Origin: Alphaproteobacteria bacterium
GTDB taxonomy: Bacteria; Pseudomonadota; Alphaproteobacteria; Micavibrionales; UBA1664
Length of the DNA stretch: 7,721 bases
NCBI GenBank assembly: GCA_018969935.1
Contig: JAGWXJ010000088.1
Coordinates: 1-7,721 of the forward strand
Direction of reading: 5' to 3'
Position numbers and translations under genes: made by a program. The notes under the pieces were generated by a model, which worked only from the letters and a program-made list of their open reading frames with translations, was not told the origin of the DNA and ran no database searches. Positions 1 to 6,812 of this stretch are shown here, one piece after another; the first letter of the stretch is position 1; every line of letters begins with the position of its first letter.

Positions 1-1614
1 GAGGCTGAAAACATCCAGCCCCTCGGGGGCCACCCCCAGCTTGGCGGCAACATCGGCCAGCGCGGCATGGTAACCGCCTATGGCGTCCACCAACCCGTTT
101 TCCTTGGCTTGCCTACCGGTCCAGACACGGCCCTCGGCCATCCCCTCGACAACGTCACGGCCAAAATGCCGCCCCTTGGCCACGCGGTCTACAAACCCGT
201 CATAAATCTGGTCCAGCATGCGGCTTACGGATGCGCGCTGTTCCTCGTTGTAAGTCTTGTTCATTGACCACATGGATGAATTGGCCCCCAGCTCGACCCC
301 GTCCCAGTTAATGCCCAACTTATCCCAAACGGCTGCGAAACTGGCCTTCCCGCCAAACACACCAATTGACCCCGTAAGGGTGCCCGCCTGCGCGAATATC
401 TTGTCGGCATCCACCGACACCCAGTACCCGCCCGATGCAGCCTCCGACCCCATGGAAACAACAACATACTTGCCCTTGGCCTTGGCAACCTCGACCGCAC
501 GGCGGATGGTTTCGGATGCCGATGGGCTACCCCCCGGCGATACCACGCGCAGGATAATCGCACCCACGCTTTCATCTTCGGCCGCACTCAAAATGGCATC
601 GGATATATCACCAGCGCGGGCCATATCATCCCCGCCCATGAGGCCGGCATCATCCCCCCCGCCCGAAACAATCATGCCGGACACATAAACGACAGCAACG
701 CCATTGTTTTGTTTATTTTTTTCAACAAGTTTCTTCTCTTTTTTAAAGAAACTTTCAGCGGCAGGTTCCTCATAGAAATAGCTCAAGGGGTCAACCATCT
801 GGCGCTGGTCATCGGGGAAGATGATTTTCATCAACTCATCTTCATAACCCACTGTATCAACAAGTTTTCTTTCTTTCGCTTCCTCGGCTGTATAGGGCGC
901 ACCGTCTATCAGGGCGCCAATACGCTCGGTGGGGATTTTACGCCCCTGTGCAACACCCTCGAAAAAGTCCGTCATCATGGACGCAAGGATGCCGTGGATG
1001 GTCGTGCGTTGCGCATCGCTCATGTGCTCAAGCAAGGCATTTTCAGGGGCTGTTTTGTAGGTGCCTTTCTGGATGATGTCCGGCACAACCCCCATAAGGT
1101 CGAGCGTCTTTTTGAAATACGGCATCTCGGCATGGAAACCGGTTATGGATACAGCCCCCACAGGCTGCACCCAAATGGAATCAAATGCGGTTGCCAGATA
1201 GTACTCGGCCATACCGGGGTACATATCGCCATACGACTCGGCATAAACATACGCACGCTTGCCGCCGGCCCTGAATTCCTGAATGGCTGCGCGCAATTCC
1301 TGAACATCGGCCCAGTTGTAATCCCCGCCCTCAAGGCGCACGGCCAGCGCCTCGACGCGCTTATCCTTGGCTGCCTTGTAAATCGCGCTCGTGGTTTCGG
1401 TCAGCGATGGCTCCATCGGCACAAACTGCGCAAGCCACGATGGGATATTCGGCACATCCAGCGGGGTGCCATGGAAAGTGGTCGTTAAAACCATGCGCTC
1501 AGGCAACGGCGGGTTTTTCTCCCTCAGGGCAAAGGCGCCCAATAAGGCCAACCCCACCACCATAAAACCGATCAATACCAGGAAACCGCGAATAACTGCC
1601 CAGATCTTCTTCAT
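1..1614 (-). CDS. sppA: Signal peptide peptidase SppA (protease IV, family S49), C-terminus cut by window edge
   Basis: This is a membrane-anchored serine protease that in this family degrades cleaved signal peptides from the periplasmic side of the inner membrane. I translated 538 codons, open to the window edge. Residues about 4-28 form a hydrophobic N-terminal anchor. The protein has the two tandem S49 domains of the long E. coli-type SppA (618 aa). The N-terminal domain carries GTYKTA with K187, matching the general-base lysine (K209 in E. coli). The C-terminal domain has SPGGSPSASE at 359-368 and SMGSEAASGGYW at 387-398, with S394 matching the nucleophile (S409). Both catalytic residues are intact. 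A Lys-rich linker at about 290-302 joins the domains. The ATG at 1614 overlaps the TGA of the upstream methyltransferase gene (ATGA), and AAGGA at 1618-1622 lies 3 nt before it. The last 80 or so residues are probably outside the window. Confidence 0.95.
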   Translation of the reverse strand, partial: MKKIWAVIRGFLVLIGFMVVGLALLGAFALREKNPPLPERMVLTTTFHGTPLDVPNIPSWLAQFVPMEPSLTETTSAIYKAAKDKRVEALAVRLEGGDYNWADVQELRAAIQEFRAGGKRAYVYAESYGDMYPGMAEYYLATAFDSIWVQPVGAVSITGFHAEMPYFKKTLDLMGVVPDIIQKGTYKTAPENALLEHMSDAQRTTIHGILASMMTDFFEGVAQGRKIPTERIGALIDGAPYTAEEAKERKLVDTVGYEDELMKIIFPDDQRQMVDPLSYFYEEPAAESFFKKEKKLVEKNKQNNGVAVVYVSGMIVSGGGDDAGLMGGDDMARAGDISDAILSAAEDESVGAIILRVVSPGGSPSASETIRRAVEVAKAKGKYVVVSMGSEAASGGYWVSVDADKIFAQAGTLTGSIGVFGGKASFAAVWDKLGINWDGVELGANSSMWSMNKTYNEEQRASVSRMLDQIYDGFVDRVAKGRHFGRDVVEGMAEGRVWTGRQAKENGLVDAIGGYHAALADVAAKLGVAPEGLDVFSL

Positions 1615-2459
1615 CCGTCCTTATTAGCATACCCTTCAATCCCAAGAAGCGCCTTTTTTCGCGCAGGGCCGGATGAATAATGCCCAAGCACCCCCGTTTT
1701 CTGGATCACACGGTGGCAGGGTATAAGCAGGCAAATGGGGTTGGCCCCAACGGCACTGCCCACCGCGCGGCACGCCTGCGGGCTGCCTATCCCCTCGGCA
1801 ACCCCCTCGTACGAGGTAAAATAGCCAGAAGGTATTTTCAAAAGCGCGCGCCACACCTGCATCTGGAAGTTGGTACCAAACAGGTGCAACGCCAGCTTGC
1901 GCCCCTTGGGTGGCTGCCCACCGCAAATCGCCGTCACGGCAGCGCAATCGGCTTCAACCGCGGCATCATCGTGCACAAGCGTAGCCAGCGGCCATGCGGC
2001 AAAAATATTGCGTAAGGTATGCTCGCGGCTGTCATCAACCCTGAACCCGAGATAGCAAAGCCCCCGCGGCGTGCGCGCGGCTATCATCTCGCCGTACGGC
2101 GTAGGCGCAAAACCGTAGGCAATCGTCATGCCCCTGCCCTTGGCTTTAACCTCGCCGGGTGTGGCCGCCTCGACACTTACAAACAGGTCATGCAAACGCC
2201 CGTTACCCGAAAGGCCAGCCGCATACGCAGCATCAAGCGTTGAAACACCTTCCACCAGCAAATCCCGCGCATGCTGGTGTGTCAGCGCCTGCACAAAACG
2301 TTTGGGGCTCAGGCCCACATGCGCGCTAAATGCCTTCTGGTAGGCCGTAGGCTCCATGCCCACATGCGCGGCAGCATCCTCGAGGCTGGGTTGCACTTCC
2401 CAATTGGCGACTAGCCAATCAAGGGATGTTGCGATGGTCTGGCTGATATCAATTCTCAT
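1611..2459 (-). CDS. Ada-like AraC-type HTH / methylated-DNA--protein-cysteine S-methyltransferase fusion
   Basis: This 282-aa protein is predicted to repair O6-alkylguanine by transferring the alkyl group irreversibly to its own cysteine, and may act as a transcription factor. Residues about 5-105 look like an AraC-family helix-turn-helix region (LEDAAAHVGMEPTAYQKAFS, then GLSPKRFVQA). Residues about 112-190 are the MGMT N-terminal subdomain. The methyltransferase core has FQMQVWRALLKIP (198-210), the helix around CRAVGSAVGANP (230-241), the active-site IPCHRV with C248, and a GHYSSGPARKKALL segment (259-272). The N-terminal zinc/phosphotriester Cys4 domain of E. coli Ada is absent, so it is an AraC-MGMT fusion rather than full Ada. 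Upstream in-frame sequence reaches a TAG six codons before ATG 2459, and the next Met is residue 35, so this start is favoured. AGGG (2467-2470, 7 nt) is the likely Shine-Dalgarno. It is the first gene of a coupled pair with sppA. Confidence 0.93.
   Translation of the reverse strand: MRIDISQTIATSLDWLVANWEVQPSLEDAAAHVGMEPTAYQKAFSAHVGLSPKRFVQALTHQHARDLLVEGVSTLDAAYAAGLSGNGRLHDLFVSVEAATPGEVKAKGRGMTIAYGFAPTPYGEMIAARTPRGLCYLGFRVDDSREHTLRNIFAAWPLATLVHDDAAVEADCAAVTAICGGQPPKGRKLALHLFGTNFQMQVWRALLKIPSGYFTSYEGVAEGIGSPQACRAVGSAVGANPICLLIPCHRVIQKTGVLGHYSSGPARKKALLGIEGYANKDG
1618..1622 (-). promoter_or_regulatory. Weak Shine-Dalgarno for sppA inside the upstream gene
   Basis: AAGGA on the minus strand lies only 3 nt before the sppA ATG and inside the last codons of the methyltransferase gene. 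Together with the ATGA stop/start overlap this suggests translational coupling, with sppA translated largely by ribosomes finishing the upstream gene. Confidence 0.5.
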
Positions 2460-2483
2460 TCTCCAACCCTACTGCATGAAATG

Positions 2484-2507
2484 GCGCAATCAATCCGTTT
2501 CTTGCGC
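2484..2507. promoter_or_regulatory. Inverted repeat GCGCAA-N12-TTGCGC, candidate operator of the Ada-like protein
   Basis: The perfect 6-base arms lie at 2484-2489 and 2502-2507, 18 bases centre to centre, upstream of the AraC-MGMT gene. On the minus strand the distal arm reads AGCGCAAGA, close to the E. coli Ada box core (AAAGCGCAA). The position and the adjacent regulator suggest autoregulation. This is inference; a 6-base inverted repeat can occur by chance. Confidence 0.4.
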
Positions 2508-2563
2508 TAGGGAAATACAAAAAATGGCACGAAATGCCTCTCTTAAATCGGGCGATTTTGGGG

Positions 2564-2569
2564 TATAAT
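2564..2569 (+). promoter_or_regulatory. Consensus -10 hexamer TATAAT, possible leaderless promoter
   Basis: This is a perfect TATAAT whose last base is 7 nt before the A of the DUF1513 start codon. A typical transcription start 6-8 nt after the hexamer would fall at or beside the ATG. No good -35 hexamer is present at 15-19 nt spacing (for example tcttaa at 2541-2546), and the extended -10 TGn is also missing, so promoter activity is uncertain. Confidence 0.45.
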
Positions 2570-2576
2570 ATTAGGT

Positions 2577-3716
2577 ATGAAAAAAGCCGACTTCCTGAAT
2601 TCCCTCACCTGTTCCCGCCGCGAATTTGTATCGTTTGTCATGGCGGCGGTTGCATCGGGCGCGCTTTACCGCAGCATCCCGTCACTGGCTGGCGATGGCG
2701 ACGCCCCGCGCGAATGCCTCATCGTCGCAAGCCAGAAACAGGCAGCATTGATTGATCTTGCCGCAGGCGATGTCAAAACGGTCGATATCGGCTTCAGCGC
2801 CCACAGCTTTGTCCAGCACCCGACAAACCCTAAAAAATTCATCGCCATCGAAAAATGGGGTGCCAATTCGGCTGAGGTCGATTTCGGCACAGGTACCCAA
2901 CGCCCCATCCGCCACGGCAAGGATGAAATGACCCAATACTACGGCCATGGCTTTTACCACGAGGCCAAAAAGGCCATATTCATTACCCGCGTGGATATCA
3001 CCAGCGGCAGGGGGTTCCTTTCGGGCTACAACCCCGATACCTACGAAATCATGTATGATTACCCCGTAACCCCCGGCGGCCTGCACGAATGCCACCGCAT
3101 GGCAGACGGCACCTACATGGTTGCCTGCTCGGGCGTTAAAACGCATAACTTCCTGCCACCGATATATGGCGACAAATTCGGCCCCTCCTCGCTAGTTAAG
3201 GTGGATGTGGACAACGACGGCAAGGTCTTGGGCGAGCTGCCGATACACGATGATTTCATCATCGGGCACTTCGGCCTCACCAAGAAAAATCAGGTACTGG
3301 CTCTCAGCACAGCCAGCTACAAGGATACCAACCTCCCCGGCAACCTGTATTACAGCCCCGATTGCATCGAACCCCTGAAAAAAATCGAAATTCCTGCGGA
3401 AGTCGCCAAAAACCTGAAGGGCGAAATGTTAAGCGTCGCCCTCAATGAAAAAGAGGACCTTGCGGCAGTTACCAACCCCATGGGCAAAACGGTCCTGCTC
3501 ATCAACATGGAAAACGGCACTCTGGTTGAAGCCATCAACGATAGCTGGCGCAGCATTTCCTATGATCCGGTCAACGACCGTTTCATCGGCGCCACACCCA
3601 ACATAGAAGCTATCGGTCAGGATTTCTCAGGCGCAACACCTCTTTCCATCAAACAGAAGGAAGGCTCCCCGCAATACGAATTCACAGGCGCCCACTCCAT
3701 CATCAAAATGGTTTAG
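2577..3716 (+). CDS. Tat-exported DUF1513 family beta-propeller protein
   Basis: This 379-aa exported protein is of unknown biochemical function. A twin-arginine signal is visible: SRREFVSF at 13-20 (R14, R15), a hydrophobic stretch VMAAVASGAL, and a probable cleavage near SLA-GD (about residue 38). The body resembles DUF1513 proteins as I remember the family: YGHG (122-125), SGRG (143-146), LHECH (169-173), ADGTYMVACSGVKTH (176-190), SVALNEKEDLAAVTNPMG (286-303), and repeating blade-like strands with Asp/Asn turns. DUF1513 genes often sit with imelysin and di-heme oxidoreductase genes of iron-linked operons; neither is next to it here. The ATG at 2577 is the only canonical start: an in-frame TAA lies at 2544-2546, and the next Met (residue 22) would remove the RR motif. 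Shine-Dalgarno is essentially absent (AGG 1 nt from ATG). Its stop is 3 bases from that of the convergent P460 gene. Confidence 0.85.
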   Translation: MKKADFLNSLTCSRREFVSFVMAAVASGALYRSIPSLAGDGDAPRECLIVASQKQAALIDLAAGDVKTVDIGFSAHSFVQHPTNPKKFIAIEKWGANSAEVDFGTGTQRPIRHGKDEMTQYYGHGFYHEAKKAIFITRVDITSGRGFLSGYNPDTYEIMYDYPVTPGGLHECHRMADGTYMVACSGVKTHNFLPPIYGDKFGPSSLVKVDVDNDGKVLGELPIHDDFIIGHFGLTKKNQVLALSTASYKDTNLPGNLYYSPDCIEPLKKIEIPAEVAKNLKGEMLSVALNEKEDLAAVTNPMGKTVLLINMENGTLVEAINDSWRSISYDPVNDRFIGATPNIEAIGQDFSGATPLSIKQKEGSPQYEFTGAHSIIKMV

Positions 3717-3719
3717 TGC

Positions 3720-4634
3720 CTATTTGCTCTGGCAGTAATCGATAGCCCTGTCGCCGCTCATGTCATGCCCGAGGCTGTAATGCGCCTTGTAGTTCACGCC
3801 GTCTGCACCTGACTTGGTTTTACAGGCCGTCTTGTCAGGGTCCGGATACACAAGGGAATACATGCGCCCGTCTTGCGAAACCAGCAGAGCGGGCATCTTT
3901 GCGGCATTGACCTCGACAATAAGCGCGGGGCGGATTTCATCCAGAGTGCCCGCAAAAATATGGTTTGTTATCCCGCCCTGCATGACACGCACTTCATTGT
4001 ATTGTTGCGGTATCAGGTTGCGCACACGCTCGGGCAACAAACCCTTTTCAAAGGTCTTGTAGGTCAGGCGCGCACCCAGCGCATCCCCGCCCGCCGAGGC
4101 GGGCCTGTAGTCCTCAGGCATCCCTAGCTGCATAGGCTCCGAGAAAACGTAATCCTTGTCAGGCACTATGGCGTGGCAGGCATGGCAGGCCATGGTCTGG
4201 TTGACGGGGTCAGGGTCCGTAGTCAGGCCGTCGGCGCCAAACAGCGCATAACCCCAGCCATTGGTTTCCGTGTGTTTCTTGCTGTCCTTTACCATCAACT
4301 GGTACCTGCGCGAACCGGCAGGCACTGCCGAGCTTGGGAATGCGGGATCCTCCTGCGTTACAATCGCGATTTTCGCGAAAACGGCACCGTCTGGGTAAAC
4401 CTTGCCCCCGTCATTCAAAACTTTCCAAGCCACATCATTGGCATACACGAACCGCAATTCGTTTGAATCGTGCCTGAAACGCACGGTCACCAGCTTCCAG
4501 TCCTTGATGAAGTTGCCGAACTGGGTCAGCGAATACCCGTTCATGCGTGGAAGCCCTTTGAGGGATTGCTGCGCCTGCGCCCCCGCCACAAACATGCACA
4601 TCAGACAAACAGCAAAGAAAAAGCCGCGCTTCAT
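3720..4634 (-). CDS. Cytochrome P460 family protein with C-terminal extension
   Basis: This 304-aa periplasmic c-type heme protein has a Sec signal peptide, MKRGFFFAVCLMCMFVAGAQA, with cleavage predicted after AQA (about residue 21). The heme motif CHACH is at 150-154 (DNA 4173-4187). Around it the sequence follows Nitrosomonas europaea cytochrome P460, aligned from memory: PDGAVFAK (81-88) aligns with RDGAVTVK, so K88 matches Lys70, which cross-links to the heme. MVKDSKKH...WGYALF and VFSEP also align. Family members oxidise hydroxylamine/NO species or belong to the related cytochrome c'-beta group. Glu96, needed for hydroxylamine oxidation, aligns with Q112 here. P460 is normally about 170 mature residues; here about 130 further residues follow, with C271 and C301 possibly disulfide-linked. 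I do not recognise that part. The start is supported by GGAGG at 4640-4644, 5 nt away. Confidence 0.88.
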   Translation of the reverse strand: MKRGFFFAVCLMCMFVAGAQAQQSLKGLPRMNGYSLTQFGNFIKDWKLVTVRFRHDSNELRFVYANDVAWKVLNDGGKVYPDGAVFAKIAIVTQEDPAFPSSAVPAGSRRYQLMVKDSKKHTETNGWGYALFGADGLTTDPDPVNQTMACHACHAIVPDKDYVFSEPMQLGMPEDYRPASAGGDALGARLTYKTFEKGLLPERVRNLIPQQYNEVRVMQGGITNHIFAGTLDEIRPALIVEVNAAKMPALLVSQDGRMYSLVYPDPDKTACKTKSGADGVNYKAHYSLGHDMSGDRAIDYCQSK

Positions 4635-4639
4635 AGCAG

Positions 4640-4644
4640 CCTCC
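4640..4644 (-). promoter_or_regulatory. Strong Shine-Dalgarno of the P460 gene
   Basis: GGAGG on the minus strand lies 5 nt before ATG 4634 and fixes the start of the P460 protein. It is the strongest ribosome binding site visible in the window. Confidence 0.8.
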
Positions 4645-4663
4645 GTATATGGATTACCCTGAA

Positions 4664-4691
4664 ATTGTATCCGAATTCTATTTGGATTCCA
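4664..4691 (-). promoter_or_regulatory. Possible weak promoter for the P460 gene
   Basis: On the minus strand TACAAT (4664-4669) is preceded at 16 nt by TGGAAT (4686-4691), a poor -35 that lies in the last codons of the S74 gene. It could give P460 its own transcript. No terminator hairpin is visible in the 43-base gap (4635-4677), so read-through from the S74 genes is the alternative. Confidence 0.25.
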
Positions 4692-6807
4692 GCGCCTTCA
4701 AGCGGGCATCCAAGGCCTCAAGCTGGCCCTTGAGGGCCGCATTCTCGGTAGCCAGCGCATCGTTCTTGGCGCTCAGCTCCTGCACGGCTTTCACAATCAT
4801 CGGCGTGATGCGGCCATAATCCATCGCCCAAGGCGTTTCACCCTTGGCAAGCGGCTTTTCACCATCGTCATGCGTCGTAACGGCATCGGGGAAGACTTTA
4901 TAGACATCCTGCGCGATAAAGCCCTCGACCTTCTTCTTCGCAGGGTCGCCAATGAAGTTGAAGTCCACGACAGGCAGGCTCAACAGGCGTTCAAGCCCGT
5001 TGGAGGCCGGTACGATGTTTTCCTTGAGGCGGCGGTCAGATGTCGTGTTGTAAGCGGCGGAACCCGTACCCGTTTGCGTAATCGAACCAAGGTTGGTACC
5101 GTTCGGGCTTTGGAACTGGATAAGCGCGGCGCCAGACGCCACGGAATCCACACCCGCCTGCAACAGGATGCCCGAAGGGCCGCTGGTGTTGGCCGTGTTC
5201 CTGACGCGCATCACAAAACCGGCCGACTTGCTGTCTAGAGCATCCAGCGCATAAGAAGGTGATGTATTAAGTATCCCCACGTTGCCATTGCTAAGAACGG
5301 TAATTGGGTTCACGTTTGTACCTGTCGCCGAACGCGCTTTAAATGCCAGACGCTGTGTAAATTCGGCACCACCATCTTCAAGTGAAATAGTAAACTTGAC
5401 TGCATCGCCTTGTGCTGTCGCATTACCAAGGCCGCCTGCCGCGGTGCTAGTTCCCGTAAAATAGCCCCAGTTGGCAAAAGCCAATGTACTCGATGTCGCT
5501 CCGTTGTTCCTTTGTGCGCCACCAAGATAAACCACGTTGTGGGCATCAACCGTGGTCGCGTTCCCCCAGCGGCCAGGTATAAGGGCAATACCGTTATATC
5601 CAATAAAGCCGTTACTAGATGCGATCGGGATTGTATCCGTTGAAGTGAGTGCAGTGCCGCCCGCACCTACACCTTGGAAAATGGCATACTGGTTGGTCGA
5701 GCTAGGCTGTACAACGTGAAAGACACTTCTGGGAGTCGAAGTAGCTATACCCACAGAACCACCTTGGTCGTTAAGGGCCAATACCCTATAGGCAGTACCA
5801 TTCTGGCCAGCCTGAATCCAGCCATAGTTGGACGTAGTATTATACCCAAGGATAAGACGCATGTTTGGATCGGTGTTACCCTGTATCGATACTTGACCGC
5901 TGGTATTGCCTACACCTGCAGTCGCGTTATCGGCCTGAACCACGAGTTTCTGGTTTGGCGCAGCAGATCCAATACCTACGTTCCCGTTATTGACACCCAC
6001 ATATACAGTTTCATTACCACCACCGGCACCAGCATAACCGCCAAGACGTACGTTACCAGATGCATCGATAGAGAAAGGAGCCCTGTAAGTAACCAGATCC
6101 CTTGCTGCAGATGTGTTCTGGTCAATTCTGTAAGCCCCCCCATCAGCAACTATACGCCAATATCCTGTTGCAGCTACTTGATCGGACTCGTCCAGAATCA
6201 TGGGTGCTGCTGAATCAGCGATATGAAGCTTGGTTTTGGGAACATTGGTACCAATACCTACAAAGCCTGCATGATCGATCATCATGCGGCTAAGCACGCT
6301 GCCATACGAGTTTGTGGTGCCAAAATACATCTTGGAACCATAGGAAGCCGATGTCTGGACATAGATACCGGCAGCAGGGGTTGTACCCACCGAACCAGAG
6401 CTGTTGTAACCAAACGTAAGAGCTGTCGCGTTGTCGTTGGTGCCCGTGCTGGTTTGCAGGAACTGGCCGCCATACAAACCCGTACCAATGGCGGCAGGGT
6501 TGAATGCGGCATCCGTCCCGCGGCCCATCAACGGGCGCCACACCGAACCGTCACAAACATAAAGCGAGTTGGTCGTGCGGTTGTAGAACAACATGCCTTG
6601 GCGTGATGCACCTGCGTTGGCCTGTGACGTATAAGCTATCTGGTTCGAACCGTTGGCAACCAGCGATACAACACCGTCACTCGAGTTAAAACCGGTGGGG
6701 AATACGCCGCAGGCCATGGCCTGCCCGCCCGTCATGGCCAAAACGGCCAGCACGGCTACACTTGCAAGGACTTTCCTAACGAATGATCCGACGCGCATGG
6801 TATTCAT
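4678..6807 (-). CDS. Exported fibre/adhesin-like protein with C-terminal peptidase S74 chaperone domain
   Basis: This is a 709-aa protein (706 if M4 is used). An N-terminal signal peptide (RKVLASVAVLAVLAMTGGQAMA, then C33) indicates export. A head motif follows: GMLFYNRTTNSLYVCDGSVW (71-90). An AGIYVQ module (146-182) comes next, then repeated GxVGI segments starting near residues 181, 275, 350 and 508, typical of phage-tail-fibre-like trimeric stalks. The C-terminal S74 domain begins at TTSDRRLKENI (588-598) and includes VEGFIAQDVYKVFPDAV. In characterised S74 proteins the domain helps the stalk trimerise and then cuts itself off before the conserved Asp, here D591. It ends in a Leu-rich coiled coil (about 672-709). 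The role is inferred as a surface fibre or adhesin, since the signal peptide and lack of phage genes argue against a virion protein. It is the second of two tandem S74 genes. Confidence 0.9.
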   Translation of the reverse strand: MNTMRVGSFVRKVLASVAVLAVLAMTGGQAMACGVFPTGFNSSDGVVSLVANGSNQIAYTSQANAGASRQGMLFYNRTTNSLYVCDGSVWRPLMGRGTDAAFNPAAIGTGLYGGQFLQTSTGTNDNATALTFGYNSSGSVGTTPAAGIYVQTSASYGSKMYFGTTNSYGSVLSRMMIDHAGFVGIGTNVPKTKLHIADSAAPMILDESDQVAATGYWRIVADGGAYRIDQNTSAARDLVTYRAPFSIDASGNVRLGGYAGAGGGNETVYVGVNNGNVGIGSAAPNQKLVVQADNATAGVGNTSGQVSIQGNTDPNMRLILGYNTTSNYGWIQAGQNGTAYRVLALNDQGGSVGIATSTPRSVFHVVQPSSTNQYAIFQGVGAGGTALTSTDTIPIASSNGFIGYNGIALIPGRWGNATTVDAHNVVYLGGAQRNNGATSSTLAFANWGYFTGTSTAAGGLGNATAQGDAVKFTISLEDGGAEFTQRLAFKARSATGTNVNPITVLSNGNVGILNTSPSYALDALDSKSAGFVMRVRNTANTSGPSGILLQAGVDSVASGAALIQFQSPNGTNLGSITQTGTGSAAYNTTSDRRLKENIVPASNGLERLLSLPVVDFNFIGDPAKKKVEGFIAQDVYKVFPDAVTTHDDGEKPLAKGETPWAMDYGRITPMIVKAVQELSAKNDALATENAALKGQLEALDARLKALESK
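5024..5043 (-). repeat. 20-base direct repeat shared by the two S74 genes (copy 1)
   Basis: This is identical to 7168-7187. It encodes TSDRRLK around the predicted self-cleavage site. The identity is probably from gene duplication plus strong protein constraint, and could serve as a recombination point between the two genes. Confidence 0.8.
5239..6267 (-). repeat. Four degenerate GxVGI protein repeats in the S74 stalk
   Basis: Homologous 16-residue units of the form GxVGI(G/A)(T/S)xxPxxxLxV are encoded at 6220-6267 (residues 181-196), 5938-5985 (275-290), 5713-5760 (350-365) and 5239-5286 (508-523). Start-to-start spacing is 94, 75 and 158 residues, the last about twice 79, as if one unit had been lost or had diverged. 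A degenerate GNVRLGG lies at 251-257. The units are conserved in protein more than in DNA. Confidence 0.75.
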
Positions 6808-6812
6808 CCCCT
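6808..6812 (-). promoter_or_regulatory. Shine-Dalgarno that questions the start of the 709-codon S74 gene
   Basis: AGGGG on the minus strand directly abuts the first ATG (6807) but lies 9 nt from the in-frame ATG at 6798 (M4). Spacing favours M4, giving MRVGSFVRK as the N-terminus. The signal peptide is intact with either start. Confidence 0.55.

Larger units (their letters stand above)
2460..2576. promoter_or_regulatory. Divergent intergenic control region
   Basis: These 117 bases separate the divergent methyltransferase (minus) and DUF1513 (plus) genes and must hold both start regions. Visible elements are the GCGCAA/TTGCGC inverted repeat, a TATAAT hexamer next to the plus-strand start, and a small GGCA-CGAAA-TGCC hairpin at 2526-2538. 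I could not assign a convincing -35/-10 pair for the minus-strand gene. Confidence 0.7.

Noticed and set aside
709..1488. Long plus-strand open frame of 259 codons
   Set aside because: It lies wholly antisense to sppA, whose minus-strand frame carries both S49 catalytic motifs; the plus-strand product has no recognisable domain or ribosome binding site.
2526..2538. Hairpin GGCA-CGAAA-TGCC as a terminator
   Set aside because: The stem is only 4 base pairs, there is no T-tract on either side of the kind expected for an intrinsic terminator, and it lies between divergent genes.
2577..3716. DUF1513 protein as a gluconolactonase/SMP-30 enzyme
   Set aside because: The overall beta-propeller look is similar, but the GHG, GRG, HE and G-V-x-T-H signatures fit DUF1513 better and no SMP-30 metal-site pattern was recognised.
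4870..6606. Several plus-strand open frames opposite the 709-codon S74 gene
   Set aside because: They are shadows of a well-supported minus-strand gene, with no family motifs of their own.
6700..6730. Lipoprotein signal (AMAC before C33) in the long S74 protein
   Set aside because: Position -3 is Ala and -2 is Met, which fits the signal peptidase II lipobox poorly; cleavage by signal peptidase I after AMA is as likely, so a lipoprotein call is not supported.
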